From Candidatus Hydrogenedentota bacterium (GTDB lineage: Bacteria; Hydrogenedentota; Hydrogenedentia; Hydrogenedentales; SLHB01), in the NCBI GenBank assembly GCA_007136375.1, contig SLHB01000017.1:1-18068 (forward strand): a stretch of 18,068 nucleotides of DNA, read 5' to 3'. The position numbers were made by a program, and so were the translations under genes. Under the pieces are notes generated by a model that worked only from the letters and a program-made list of their open reading frames with translations, was not told where the DNA came from and searched no databases. Below, piece after piece: positions 6,810 through 15,267 of this stretch; position 1 is the first letter of the stretch, and each line of letters opens with the position of its first letter.

Positions 6810-8918
6810 TTACTCCCGCCCGTCCGGCTCCAGCATCCCGGTTTGCCACATGAGAAAGGCCCATTGGTCCGCCTGCTCTTGCACGCGGAGCCACAGCGGC
6901 TTGCCCGCGCCATGGCCCGATTCCCGCTCCACCCACAGGAGGACGGGCTTCTCCGTGAAGTCGTTGGCGGCCTTCTCTTGCAGGGCCGCGGCCATCTTGC
7001 GGGCGTGAAGGGGGTGGACGCGGTTGTCGTTTTCCCCCGCCGTCAGAAAGACAGCCGGATACTCACGCCCCTCTTCGATGTTGTGGTAGGGAGAATAGGC
7101 GCGAAGCCACTCGAACTCTTCGGGATCGTCGGGCGATCCATATTCCGGAACCCAGAATTGGGCCATGAGGAACTTGTGGTACCGGAGCATGTCCAGAAGG
7201 GGGACGGCGGATATGGCCGCGCTGAACAGCTCCGGCCGCTGCGTCACCGCGGCGCCGGTCAGGAGCCCGCCATTGGAGCCGCCGCGGATGGCCAAACGCT
7301 CCGGCCGCGTGTATCCCCGCTCGATAAGGTGTTCCGCGCAGGCGTGAAAGTCGTCGAAGACGTTCTGCTTGTGGGCGCGCCGTCCTTGCTCCTGCCATTC
7401 CCGGCCGAACTCTCCGCCGCCCCGCAGATTGGCCACCACGTAGACCCCGCCTTGCTCGTACCATGGCAGGGACTCGGCGGAAAAGGAGGGCGTCAGGGAA
7501 ATGTTGAAGCCGCCATAGCCATAGAGGATCGTGGGGTTGTCCCCGTCTAGCTCAAGGCCTTCCTTGTGCACGATGAACATGGGGACTTCCGTTCCGTCCT
7601 TGGACACGGCCCACTCTTGCGTCACCGCGAGCCCGTCGTAGTCGCCAGGAACGTCCGGCCGCGCCCACAGCTCCATCCCGTCCTCCCGCAGATCGGTGTG
7701 GTAGATGGCCGGGGGATGATTGAAGCTCTGGTAGGAGACGAAAGCCTCGGTCCGGTCGTGGTGGGTCGCGATACCGGCGCTGCCCAGCCCCGGCAAGGCG
7801 ATTTCTCCCAGTGGCTCTCCGTCCATGCGAAACCGCTCCAGCCGGGCCGCGGCGTTGTCTTCATAGCGCGCCACGAGCATGCCCCGGGCATGGCTCACGG
7901 AGCGGAGCACGGCGTCTTCCCGTTCCGGGATGACCACGCGCCAATCGTCCTGGGCGGGGTAGTTCAGATCGACGGCGTAGACCATGCCGTTCGGCGCGTC
8001 CAAGTCCGTGAACATGTAGAGAGTGTCCCCGTCCACGGCGGCCGGGGAGAAGCGGGCCTCCATCCCCTCCGCGATGGGAACCATGTCCGCCTCGCCGGTG
8101 CGCATCCATGCGGCGGCGTCGATAGCGTAGAGGTCGCGGCGCGTCCACCCCTCGCTAAAGCCGGCGACGATCCAGCGGCCGTCGGAGCTGAGGGAGGCGA
8201 AGGGAATACGGCTGGGCTCTTCCTGCTCCAGAAGCAGTTTGCTCTCCCGGGGATGCACGCCCAACTCGTGGTACAAGAAGCGGCGCGAATAGGCGTCGTC
8301 CGGATCCTCCAACACGCTGTACAAGAAGCCCGAACCGTCCGGCGCCCAGCCCGCGAAAGAGGCCTTGCCGGGAATCTCGTCGGCCAGCCACTGGCCGGAG
8401 TCCACATCGAGCACATACAGCACGGTCATCTCGTCGCCAGCGTAACTCAGGCCGAAAGCCAAGCGTTCGCCCTTGGGATCGGGCGCGCTCCAGTCCAGAC
8501 TGTACAACCCCCGGTCATCCAAGGCGTTCGGGTCCAGCAACACTTCTGGCTCGCCGGAAAGGCCGGTCTGCACGTACAGGACGGCCTGATCCTGCCCGCC
8601 CTCGCGCTTCGTGAAGAAGTACCGATCGCCGCGCATCGAAGGCGCGCCGTAACGGTCGATCTCCAGTAACTCCCGGAGCCTATCCTCCAAGTCAGAGCGG
8701 CCCGGCATGGCGTCCAACAGCTCCCGCGTCACGGCGTTCTGATCGTCGGTCCATTGGCGGACGGCTTCGCTGTCGCGCTCGAGGTCTTCGAGCCAGCGGT
8801 AATTGTCCACGATAACTTCTCCGTGCAACTCCTCCTGGACGGGATCCTTGTCCGCTGGCGGCGGAGGCTCCACATCCGTCCAGGCCAACGTCATGCTCAA
8901 AAAGATGGCGAGACACAT
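6810..8918 (-). CDS. Prolyl oligopeptidase family serine peptidase (S9A)
   Basis: This 702-residue enzyme should cleave proline-containing oligopeptides. Its N-terminal part begins with the conserved 'DPVQEELHGEVIVDNYRWLED' region (about 25-45). A seven-bladed propeller region (roughly 80-425) precedes the alpha/beta hydrolase domain. The catalytic triad is complete: Ser548 in 'RGGSNGG', Asp631 in 'ENDNRVHP' and His669 in 'SGHGAGKP'. Arg633, two residues after the Asp, matches the substrate-binding Arg of the family. 'NLRGGGEFGREW' (498-509) is also typical. The N-terminus (MCLAIFLSMTLAW) is hydrophobic but short and has no basic residue, so export is uncertain. The ATG is the first possible start after an in-frame stop and has GAGGAAG upstream. 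It lies 76 bp downstream of the GH13 gene on the same strand. Confidence 0.96.
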   Translation of the reverse strand: MCLAIFLSMTLAWTDVEPPPPADKDPVQEELHGEVIVDNYRWLEDLERDSEAVRQWTDDQNAVTRELLDAMPGRSDLEDRLRELLEIDRYGAPSMRGDRYFFTKREGGQDQAVLYVQTGLSGEPEVLLDPNALDDRGLYSLDWSAPDPKGERLAFGLSYAGDEMTVLYVLDVDSGQWLADEIPGKASFAGWAPDGSGFLYSVLEDPDDAYSRRFLYHELGVHPRESKLLLEQEEPSRIPFASLSSDGRWIVAGFSEGWTRRDLYAIDAAAWMRTGEADMVPIAEGMEARFSPAAVDGDTLYMFTDLDAPNGMVYAVDLNYPAQDDWRVVIPEREDAVLRSVSHARGMLVARYEDNAAARLERFRMDGEPLGEIALPGLGSAGIATHHDRTEAFVSYQSFNHPPAIYHTDLREDGMELWARPDVPGDYDGLAVTQEWAVSKDGTEVPMFIVHKEGLELDGDNPTILYGYGGFNISLTPSFSAESLPWYEQGGVYVVANLRGGGEFGREWQEQGRRAHKQNVFDDFHACAEHLIERGYTRPERLAIRGGSNGGLLTGAAVTQRPELFSAAISAVPLLDMLRYHKFLMAQFWVPEYGSPDDPEEFEWLRAYSPYHNIEEGREYPAVFLTAGENDNRVHPLHARKMAAALQEKAANDFTEKPVLLWVERESGHGAGKPLWLRVQEQADQWAFLMWQTGMLEPDGRE

Positions 8919-8994
8919 GGGGTTTCGCTTCCTCTAACGTGAAGGGGATGATTCGGTGGCGAAGGCGGCAGTCGCCGGTCGCGCCTAGCGGCGG

Positions 8995-11900
8995 TCACGC
9001 GCTGTCAAGCTCCTCCAGCGCTTCCAACAGCCTGTCCACCCGGTAACCGGCCTCGGCGGCCGTGTTCAGGAAAGCGTCCCGGGCGTCGGCGAGGGTGTCC
9101 AGGACGCCAAGCCAGACCTTGTCCGGCTGCTCGGCGCGGGCGACGCCTTCCAACAACCCGGTTATCACGGCGTATTCGGCGAAGGTTTCGAGGCGCTCCT
9201 TGTTCAGCCAGACCACGCCATTGTGCTCGTGAATGCGCAGATACCGCTGGGCAAAGGACGTCTCAAAGATGCTTTCGAGCAGCTCCGCCGCGCCGGACTG
9301 AGTAAGGTAATCCAATATCGTCTCATGGCTCAGCAGCAACTGGGTCAGGCTGGCTTGCTCCCAGCCGCCGCCGGCGTCCTCGTCCGCTACCCCTTCAAAA
9401 GCTTCGGCCAGCGGCTTCTCCAGACGCCACTCATCCACCCAGGCGGCCCGGTTGTAGATGTGGCTCTCCCCAAGGGCGGCGCCCACGCGCCGGAGGACCG
9501 CCCAGGCGCCCAGAATGCGCCACGCCGGACGTTGTTTGGCGCCCGCGCCGGCCAGCCGTTGCCGCAGCGCCCGCGCCGTGGGATGGCCGGGCTCGCTCTT
9601 CTCAAGCCACTCACGCAAGGCCCGCATCCGCGCGAGATCTTCTTCCACGCTTTCCAACACAGCCGCCGCGTCCAGCTCCCGGTGCTCCCGCCGCGCAACT
9701 TCGGCGAAAAAGGCTTCGAGTCCGCGCCGGTGCTCCGCGGTGAGCGGCGACGCCGCTTCAACCTCAACCGCCGTGCACTTCTTCGCCGCCGGCGTCCCTA
9801 CATCCGCGGGCTGCCGCGTCTTCGCCGGGCGCCGAACGCCCAACAGCGCGTCCGCCCAGTTTTCGAGCAGCGTCCCGTTGAAGGCCTTCTGGAAGGGTTC
9901 ATGCACGGGCGCCAGGATGAGTTCGATACGGGCGACGTCGATACTCGGCGCCCCGGTCCCGGCCAGGTGGGCGGCAAGCTGACCCCACGCCCCGTCGTGG
10001 TCGAACACTTCGCGAAAGTCCATGAAGACGTGGTAATGATACCCGTTGAGCTGAACAAACAAGCCTTGTTCGTTCAACTGCTTTCCTTGGCGGATATACT
10101 CCAATCCCGAATGGCAATCGCGGAACACATAGTAATAGGCTTCTTGAGGCCGGATCCCCAAGGCTTCGCCGAGGGTGGTCTGCCGGATATCCGGCGCTTC
10201 CGTACTGCCCCAGTTGATGCCGGTGGACGCGCGGACCCACCCGCTGGTTGAGGGGTAGGCGTTGTTGTAAAGCACAAGCGCGCATTCCCCCCCGGATTTG
10301 TTCGAGTACGCGAACACGTTCTCGTCCACGTGGCCGGAGGGCGTGAAGAAGTCATAAAGCACGAAGTTCTCGACATGACTGAAGAGATAGCGCTTGTGCA
10401 TGAGCGGGACGATCTCCCGTTCATGACGCCGCACCAGATCGTGATCGGGCTGTTCATCCCAGTACGCGCGCCCGTACTCCATCCCGTACTTCTCGGCATA
10501 GCCCTCGATCTGTCCGTGGCCCACCATGGGCAGGCCTGGAAGGGTCATCATCATCATCGCGACGCCAAAGTATTTGTCGCCCTTGCCGAATTGCTCCACG
10601 GCCGTGTCTTCGTCGGGATTGTTCATGAAATTGACGAAACGCTTTAGGACTTGTGGGCTGAATTCCAAGACATTCTTGATCGTATCCCGGAATTTGGAGT
10701 TCTCCTCCGCCTTAAGCATGTTCATGAACGCGCTGTTATACACCCGGTGCATCCCAAGTGTGCGGACGAAGTAGCCTTCCATCAGCCAGAAGGCCTCCGC
10801 AAGCAACAGTGTGTCCATGCCCTCGCTCTGGACACGCTCCACCACGTCCCGCCAGAACTCGGTGGGCATGGCGGCGTCGAATTCCTCCCGTGTCATGCCG
10901 TACTCGGCCCGCGAAGGGATGGCGCCGCCCTCGCCAGGACGGGGAAACCACAGCCGCTGGTAATGCTTCTTGCTCAAGGTCATCGCGGCGTCGAAACGTA
11001 TGATGGGGAACTGACGCGCCACGTACAGAATGGTCTGAATCACGGCCTCGCGGACGTCCGGCAGGAGAAAATTGAGCTGCGCCGTATCGTTCCAGGCCAT
11101 GTTCGTGCCATCGTTGCCGTGGTAGATGTAGCGCACATCGCCGGTCCATCGGTCCACGCGCTTAAACACCACCGCCGCGTCCCGGTGCTCCCAATATCCG
11201 TCCTCCAGGAACAAGCCCACCCGCTCGTCGTGGGAGAGATCCGGACCGTTGAAGGAATAGCTTGGAAAGGGCGGGTACGAAAGCTGAACGAACCAGTCGG
11301 GGTGCTCCACTATCCAACGGGAGTAAAGCCCCACGTGGTTCGGCACCATGTCGCTGGCGAGACGGATGCCCCGGCGCCATGCCCGCTCCCGGAGATTGGT
11401 CAAAGCTTCCTCGCCGCCCAAGTCCTCGGCTACGACATAATCGTAGAGAGAATAGGCCGAGGCCATCGCCTCCGGGTTGCCCATCCGCCGCTTGATCTCC
11501 CGCGACGCGGAGGAGCGCTCCCAAACGCCGATGAACCACAGGCCCGTAAACCCCCACGCGGCGAGCTGGTCCAACTCTTCATCAGGGATCTGATCGAGCC
11601 GATGGATATGCCGCCCGTATTTCTTGGAAAGCTGATCCAACCACACATAGGTGGACTTCGCCAACAACACGACATTCGACATCCAGTCCGCGTCGGCGGT
11701 GAAGCGTTCGGGTTCTGGGTAGCTTTCGTCGAGGCCCTCAGACTTTCCATGGCGGAATCGCAGAACAGGGCTTTCGCCGCGGCCAAAGCCGCGCCACGTA
11801 GTCTCCTCCCGGATCACATCCCGGACCGTGAGAATGCGCTTTAGGAGGGACGGCGGCAAGATCTTGATCCAGTGGTCGAGAATGTATTGAAGCTGGGCCT

Positions 11901-12591
11901 CTAGGGAATCCGGAGCGGCCTCGGCAGGCTCCCGCAGCAACTCCATGAGCCGGCGATCCGTCCCTTCGACCGGGTCCGTCCCTTGAAAGTACTCCGCCAC
12001 GCCGCCGACAAAGGCTTCGTAGGGCGAGCGGCGGCGCAGATCCCGGTCGTCGAACAGGTCGCTGAACAGAGCCATCGCCGCATTCCGCATGGCGAGGTCG
12101 AGGAGGACCGCCTCCCACATAACCCGGCCGTCGTGGGGCATCCCCATGCTCCACTGCTCGAGATAGCGCTCCTCGGTTTGGCTCTGCTCCAACACGGGAA
12201 GGGGCGGAAACAGGTGGACGAACATTCGAACCGGCTCATCGACGGTGGCCAATCCCCGTTGCTGGCGGATATGAACGAGGGTCCGCTCCGTGACGCCCCG
12301 GCATTGAATCGTGCAATACTGATGCACGATGTAGCGGAGGATATCTTCCAGGAGCCCGGCGGCGATGAGCTCCCCGGCATGGACCTTCGAGGCGTGGGGA
12401 GACTTCTCCGCCCGCCGGATGTTCACCTGGCTGGCCAACTGCCGGACCGCGCTCGTGAGGTTCCGTGTGCCGGAGCGGCGCATTTCGCCATAGAGCGCGT
12501 CCACCCCATAGGTGTCCCAGGCCTTCCGGGAAAGATGAAACCCGAACGGAAAATAGGGTTCGTAGCCTTGGTCTGTGAAGATTTCCAACAT
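8995..12591 (-). CDS. Very long GH13 alpha-amylase-family protein
   Basis: This is a 1198-residue cytoplasmic-looking protein. The central part (about 340-760) is an alpha-amylase TIM barrel. It has region I 'DMVPNHVG' (414-421), region II 'IRFDAAM' with nucleophile Asp534, and region III 'LLLAEAFW' with acid/base Glu599. Region IV reads 'NFMNNPDED', with Asp660 kept but the usual His before it replaced by Pro659. Region II also lacks the His normally a few residues after the Asp. The first about 300 residues and the last about 420 are mostly helical and I recognise no domain in them; there is no signal peptide and no obvious carbohydrate-binding module. I recall similar 1.1-1.2 kb-residue proteins in Chloroflexota and related groups annotated only as alpha-amylase family. 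Substrate is unknown: alpha-glucan hydrolysis, transfer or a phosphorylase-type reaction. Start ATG 12591 begins 'MLEIFTDQGYEPYFPFG'; the GTG-type extension to 12717 is unlikely. Confidence 0.92.
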   Translation of the reverse strand: MLEIFTDQGYEPYFPFGFHLSRKAWDTYGVDALYGEMRRSGTRNLTSAVRQLASQVNIRRAEKSPHASKVHAGELIAAGLLEDILRYIVHQYCTIQCRGVTERTLVHIRQQRGLATVDEPVRMFVHLFPPLPVLEQSQTEERYLEQWSMGMPHDGRVMWEAVLLDLAMRNAAMALFSDLFDDRDLRRRSPYEAFVGGVAEYFQGTDPVEGTDRRLMELLREPAEAAPDSLEAQLQYILDHWIKILPPSLLKRILTVRDVIREETTWRGFGRGESPVLRFRHGKSEGLDESYPEPERFTADADWMSNVVLLAKSTYVWLDQLSKKYGRHIHRLDQIPDEELDQLAAWGFTGLWFIGVWERSSASREIKRRMGNPEAMASAYSLYDYVVAEDLGGEEALTNLRERAWRRGIRLASDMVPNHVGLYSRWIVEHPDWFVQLSYPPFPSYSFNGPDLSHDERVGLFLEDGYWEHRDAAVVFKRVDRWTGDVRYIYHGNDGTNMAWNDTAQLNFLLPDVREAVIQTILYVARQFPIIRFDAAMTLSKKHYQRLWFPRPGEGGAIPSRAEYGMTREEFDAAMPTEFWRDVVERVQSEGMDTLLLAEAFWLMEGYFVRTLGMHRVYNSAFMNMLKAEENSKFRDTIKNVLEFSPQVLKRFVNFMNNPDEDTAVEQFGKGDKYFGVAMMMMTLPGLPMVGHGQIEGYAEKYGMEYGRAYWDEQPDHDLVRRHEREIVPLMHKRYLFSHVENFVLYDFFTPSGHVDENVFAYSNKSGGECALVLYNNAYPSTSGWVRASTGINWGSTEAPDIRQTTLGEALGIRPQEAYYYVFRDCHSGLEYIRQGKQLNEQGLFVQLNGYHYHVFMDFREVFDHDGAWGQLAAHLAGTGAPSIDVARIELILAPVHEPFQKAFNGTLLENWADALLGVRRPAKTRQPADVGTPAAKKCTAVEVEAASPLTAEHRRGLEAFFAEVARREHRELDAAAVLESVEEDLARMRALREWLEKSEPGHPTARALRQRLAGAGAKQRPAWRILGAWAVLRRVGAALGESHIYNRAAWVDEWRLEKPLAEAFEGVADEDAGGGWEQASLTQLLLSHETILDYLTQSGAAELLESIFETSFAQRYLRIHEHNGVVWLNKERLETFAEYAVITGLLEGVARAEQPDKVWLGVLDTLADARDAFLNTAAEAGYRVDRLLEALEELDSA

Positions 12592-12610
12592 GATTGGCGT
12601 TCGTCTCCAT

Positions 12611-12649
12611 GGGGCCAGGACCGGCCCGCCGCGCCGGGAGTCCTTCCCC
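12611..12649 (-). promoter_or_regulatory. Imperfect stem-loop in the leader of the GH13 gene
   Basis: GGGG (12611-12614) can pair with CCCC (12646-12649), and AGGAC (12617-12621) with GTCCT (12640-12644). GC-rich sequence that can pair further lies between them. The structure ends about 20 nt before the start codon of the GH13 gene, so it could affect translation. This is based on visual complementarity only. Confidence 0.3.
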
Positions 12650-12741
12650 AGTTTGTGTACGCCCCACTTACCCTTACGCCATCGGCCATACGCAGCCCCA
12701 GCGGACGCAGCATACACGATGGCGGCCCGGGAACGCCATGG

Positions 12742-12769
12742 CGGCGCCGATAGCGGCCTCGCCGCGCCG
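12742..12769 (-). terminator. Possible weak terminator after the Gfo/Idh gene
   Basis: CGGCGC (12742-12747) pairs with GCGCCG (12764-12769) across a 16-nt loop, 6 nt after the stop codon of the oxidoreductase. There is no T-tract and the sequence is GC-rich, so chance pairing is possible. Confidence 0.22.
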
Positions 12770-12775
12770 GAAAGG

Positions 12776-13756
12776 TCATAGCGTCTCGTAAAACATCCTC
12801 ACGCGCTCGCCCGTCCCAGCCGAATGGCGAATCGCCTCATACAAGGCCATGCTCTTGTAGCTCTCGTACATGTCCGAGCGGCTCGTGCGCCGACCCTCCC
12901 GAATGGCGCTGAGAAAGTCTACAATCTCCGCGAAGTGCCCCGTCTCGTTGCCGCTTTCGCCGGTACTGACAAAGGTGGACGGTTCGCGCCACTCCACAGG
13001 ACGTTCCTGCTCGGAAATGCGCCACTCCGACGAATTGTGGACCGTCATGAAGTTGCCGCCGCGGACGGTGATCTCCACCTCTTCCGTCGGTACATGGAAG
13101 GACCGGCCGTCGGTGATGTTCAGGGATCCAACGGCGCCATTTGCGAAACGCAGGCTGACGGCATAGGCGTTGGAGCCCTTGCTAAAGGCGAAGACCTCGC
13201 TCACGTCTCCAAATAGGTAATGCATCAGATCGATGGCGTGGATCCCGAAATCCAACAACAGGCTACGCTCCACCGAGGTGTTCGGGTAGGGCGACGCCCC
13301 ATAGTCCATCGAGAGGGCGTAATAGTCGCCGGGCTTAAAGCCCGCGAGCCATTCCTTCGCGCGGCCGTAGGCGACATTGTGCCGCTTCTTGAACGCGGTC
13401 ATGCACAGCACACCCGCATGCCGCGCGGCCCGGGCGATCTCCAATGTCTCCGCCGCCGTGGCCGCCGGCGGCTTTTCCACATACACCGGAACGCCCCGCC
13501 GCACAATCTGGCGCGCGAATTTCGCATGCTCGCCCGGGCCGATGCAAATCAGCACGCCGTCGGGCGTTTCCGCGTCAAGCATGGCCTCCACATCCGTGTA
13601 CACCCGCCCCCCGAAGCGCCGGGCGTTGCGCGCGGCCCGCTCCCGGTCCAAATCGCACACGCCGGCCACTTGCCCGCCCGCGGAACCGATATACGGCAGA
13701 ATCCGGCGCGTGGCGAGATTGCCCGCGCCGATGACGCACACCCGTGGATCGCTCAT
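12776..13756 (-). CDS. Gfo/Idh/MocA family NAD(P)-dependent oxidoreductase
   Basis: This 326-residue protein has the N-terminal Rossmann fold 'VCVIGAGNLATRRI' (6-19) and an acidic 'CDLDRERA' loop (34-41) that favours NAD. The family signature 'VYVEKPPA' (91-98) carries the catalytic-region Lys95. A C-terminal beta-sheet domain follows, including 'DFGIHAIDLMHYLFG' (169-183), whose His173 and Asp176 are the usual active-site residues. Members oxidise or reduce sugars, inositols and sugar acids; the exact substrate cannot be read from sequence. ATG 13756 is preceded by GGGGGAGGAG at 6 nt, clearly better than an ATG 27 bp upstream. The gene is divergent from the SDR/HAD/PdxB/LarA operon with a 642-bp shared regulatory region, suggesting related use. 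Confidence 0.95.
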   Translation of the reverse strand: MSDPRVCVIGAGNLATRRILPYIGSAGGQVAGVCDLDRERAARNARRFGGRVYTDVEAMLDAETPDGVLICIGPGEHAKFARQIVRRGVPVYVEKPPAATAAETLEIARAARHAGVLCMTAFKKRHNVAYGRAKEWLAGFKPGDYYALSMDYGASPYPNTSVERSLLLDFGIHAIDLMHYLFGDVSEVFAFSKGSNAYAVSLRFANGAVGSLNITDGRSFHVPTEEVEITVRGGNFMTVHNSSEWRISEQERPVEWREPSTFVSTGESGNETGHFAEIVDFLSAIREGRRTSRSDMYESYKSMALYEAIRHSAGTGERVRMFYETL

Positions 13757-13841
13757 TGCACACTCCTCCCCCATAACATTCAAACCCCCGCCGTGTGTGC
13801 CGGCATCCCCGCCGGCGCCAGGCCAGCGCGCCTCGAGATCC

Positions 13842-13871
13842 GCCGCGGCCGAATCGAACCTAGGCCGCGGC
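13842..13871 (-). promoter_or_regulatory. 9-bp perfect hairpin in the leader of the Gfo/Idh gene
   Basis: GCCGCGGCC (13842-13850) and GGCCGCGGC (13863-13871) are exact reverse complements with a 12-nt loop. On the minus strand the loop reads TAGGTTCGATTC. The hairpin starts about 20 nt after the minus-strand TATAAT at 13897-13892, so it would lie near the 5' end of a transcript made from there, 86 nt or more before the start codon. Confidence 0.45.
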
Positions 13872-13891
13872 CGCCAGTCCGAGAGCGCGCC

Positions 13892-13897
13892 ATTATA
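13892..13897 (-). promoter_or_regulatory. Minus-strand TATAAT box, candidate -10 for the Gfo/Idh gene
   Basis: The plus-strand ATTATA reads TATAAT on the minus strand, a perfect -10 consensus in an otherwise GC-rich region. It is 135 bp upstream of the start codon. No good -35 hexamer lies 16-18 bp upstream, so it would need an activator or be a chance match. Confidence 0.3.
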
Positions 13898-14093
13898 CGG
13901 ACGGCCGCCTGGCGGAATACAGTCTTGGGGCGTTTTCTGGACAAGCTTCGACGATTCTCGCCCGGTTCGGTCTCATACTTTAGCCCTCATCGATAATATT
14001 GAGCAAAAGACAAGCTGGATCGAGCCGGAATAGACCTTGTCCCGCGCCGCGCGCGACAAAAACCGCGCGCAAGAGCCGGTTTCGCCCGCGTTC

Positions 14094-14122
14094 TTGACTT
14101 GTCCAGGCCCCCGTGACAAAAT
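14094..14122 (+). promoter_or_regulatory. Sigma-70-like promoter candidate for the SDR/HAD/PdxB/LarA operon
   Basis: TTGACT (14094-14099) matches 5 of 6 bases of the -35 consensus and CAAAAT (14117-14122) matches 4 of 6 of the -10, with exactly 17 bp between. A TTGTC/GACAA inverted pair (14099-14119) overlaps both boxes, as expected of an operator. The start codon is about 270 bp downstream, so the leader would be long. Confidence 0.38.
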
Positions 14123-14398
14123 GGCCCAACCGCGGGGACGCGCCGCTCAATTCGGACTTGCGCACTTTTGGAGCCTGTCAGCGCCCGCTTCGCCGCAGAT
14201 GCAGTCACGTATGCGCGGTGAAGTGGGCCCCACACCCGCCCCGGCGCTCCCGGAATAACTCCAAACGCAGCCCCGGGGGAACCCGTGGCCGCCCACCCAG
14301 CCCAGGGCTCGGACACGGCCGCCCCAGTAGACATCATCCGCGCGCGTCCCTCCGGAAACGCCGGAACAGGGAGGCCGCTTCGGAAAGGACTGCAATCC

Positions 14399-15232
14399 AT
14401 GGATGTAGCACAATACTTTTCTCTCGAAGGCAAGGTCGCCGTTGTCACCGGCGGGGGCGGCGTCCTCGGCGGGGCGATCGCAAAAGGCCTAGCCCAGGCT
14501 GGCGCCAATGTGGCCATCACGGACATCAACGACGAACGGGGCGAACGGGTGAGCAAGGAGATCGAGGCCCACGGCCCTGGCAAGGCGCGGGCCTATCACC
14601 TGGATGTCTTTGATCGGTCCACCGTGGAGAGTTGTTGCGACAGCGTCTGCAATGACTTCGGCGGCGTGGACATTCTCATCAACACCGCCGGCGGCAATAT
14701 GAAGGAAGCGACAACATCGCCGGACAACTCCTTCTTCGACCTCCCCGCCGACGCCTTGGACAAGGTCATCAAACTCAACTTCCAGGCCGGCGTCGTCATG
14801 CCCTGTCAGGTCTTCGGCCGCGCGATGAAGGACAACGAAGCGGGCGGCTCCATCATCAGCATCTCCAGCATGTCCGCCCTCTTGCCTTTGACCCGCGTGC
14901 CCGGGTACAGCGCGGCCAAGGCGGCCGTGGACAACTTTACGAAGTGGCTCGCAGTCCATTTCGCTCAGGAATACAACCCGAAACTCCGGGTCAACGCGAT
15001 CGCGCCCGGTTTCTTTCTCACGGACCAGAACCGGTACCTGCTGACGGATGAAAAGACGGGCGAATTGACGGACCGGGGCCGCACCATCATCGACCATACG
15101 CCCCAAGGCGCCTTCGGCGAGCCCGGCGACCTCCTGGGCGTCACGATTTGGCTGGCCTCCGATTCGGCCCGGTTCGTAACCGGCATCGTCGTGCCCATCG
15201 ACGGCGGTTTCTCGTCGTTCTCCGGCGTGTGA
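14399..15232 (+). CDS. SDR oxidoreductase, D-mannonate oxidoreductase (fructuronate reductase)-like
   Basis: This 277-residue classical short-chain dehydrogenase has the cofactor loop 'TGGGGVLGG' (17-25), Asp42 after the second strand (favouring NAD), 'NTAGG' (95-99), and active-site Ser157, Tyr170 and Lys174 (YSAAK). The C-terminal half ('VNAIAPGFFLTDQNRYLLTD', then 'IIDHTPQGAFGEPGDLLG' and 'GGFSSFSGV') strongly resembles the SDR-type D-mannonate oxidoreductases of the Bacillus YjmF/UxuB group, which interconvert D-fructuronate and D-mannonate. The resemblance is from memory and the substrate here may be another sugar acid. Start 14399 has GGAAAGGA 9 nt upstream and begins at 'MDVAQYFSLEGKVAVVTG', the usual start; a frame extension to 14285 is not supported. 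First gene of a plus-strand operon, 35 bp before the HAD gene. Confidence 0.93.
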   Translation: MDVAQYFSLEGKVAVVTGGGGVLGGAIAKGLAQAGANVAITDINDERGERVSKEIEAHGPGKARAYHLDVFDRSTVESCCDSVCNDFGGVDILINTAGGNMKEATTSPDNSFFDLPADALDKVIKLNFQAGVVMPCQVFGRAMKDNEAGGSIISISSMSALLPLTRVPGYSAAKAAVDNFTKWLAVHFAQEYNPKLRVNAIAPGFFLTDQNRYLLTDEKTGELTDRGRTIIDHTPQGAFGEPGDLLGVTIWLASDSARFVTGIVVPIDGGFSSFSGV

Positions 15233-15267
15233 TCCTCAGTCCATACAAGCAAGGAAGGAGCCCATAG

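Larger units (their letters stand above)
13757..14398. promoter_or_regulatory. Divergent intergenic regulatory region (642 bp)
   Basis: No gene is supported here. Six GACAA/TTGTC pentamers cluster within 180 bp: GACAA at 13940, 14009, 14055 and 14115; TTGTC at 14037 and 14099. A 9-bp pair, CTGGACAAG (13937-13945) and CTTGTCCAG (14098-14106), encloses most of them. A minus-strand TATAAT (13892-13897) faces the oxidoreductase gene and a plus-strand promoter-like pair faces the SDR gene. Two GC-rich hairpins (13799-13816 and 13842-13871) lie in the presumed leader of the oxidoreductase. Just before the SDR ribosome site is a weak hairpin, CCCTCCGG/CCGG-aac-AGGG (14348-14371). I infer operator sites for a shared regulator, whose gene is not in the window. 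Confidence 0.45.

Noticed and set aside
9223..10251. Plus-strand 342-codon frame opposite the GH13 gene
   Set aside because: No domain, no ribosome site of note, and low-complexity Arg/Pro/Gly composition. The minus strand is clearly coding.
13842..13910. Possible tRNA on the minus strand (GGTTCGATTC and a D-arm-like stretch)
   Set aside because: The bases flanking the T-loop-like sequence do not form a T stem except for one pair, and no acceptor stem of 7 bp at the right distance can be drawn.
13987..14583. Minus-strand 198-codon frame across the SDR start
   Set aside because: It is antisense to the SDR cofactor-binding region and Pro/Ala-rich; no conserved features.
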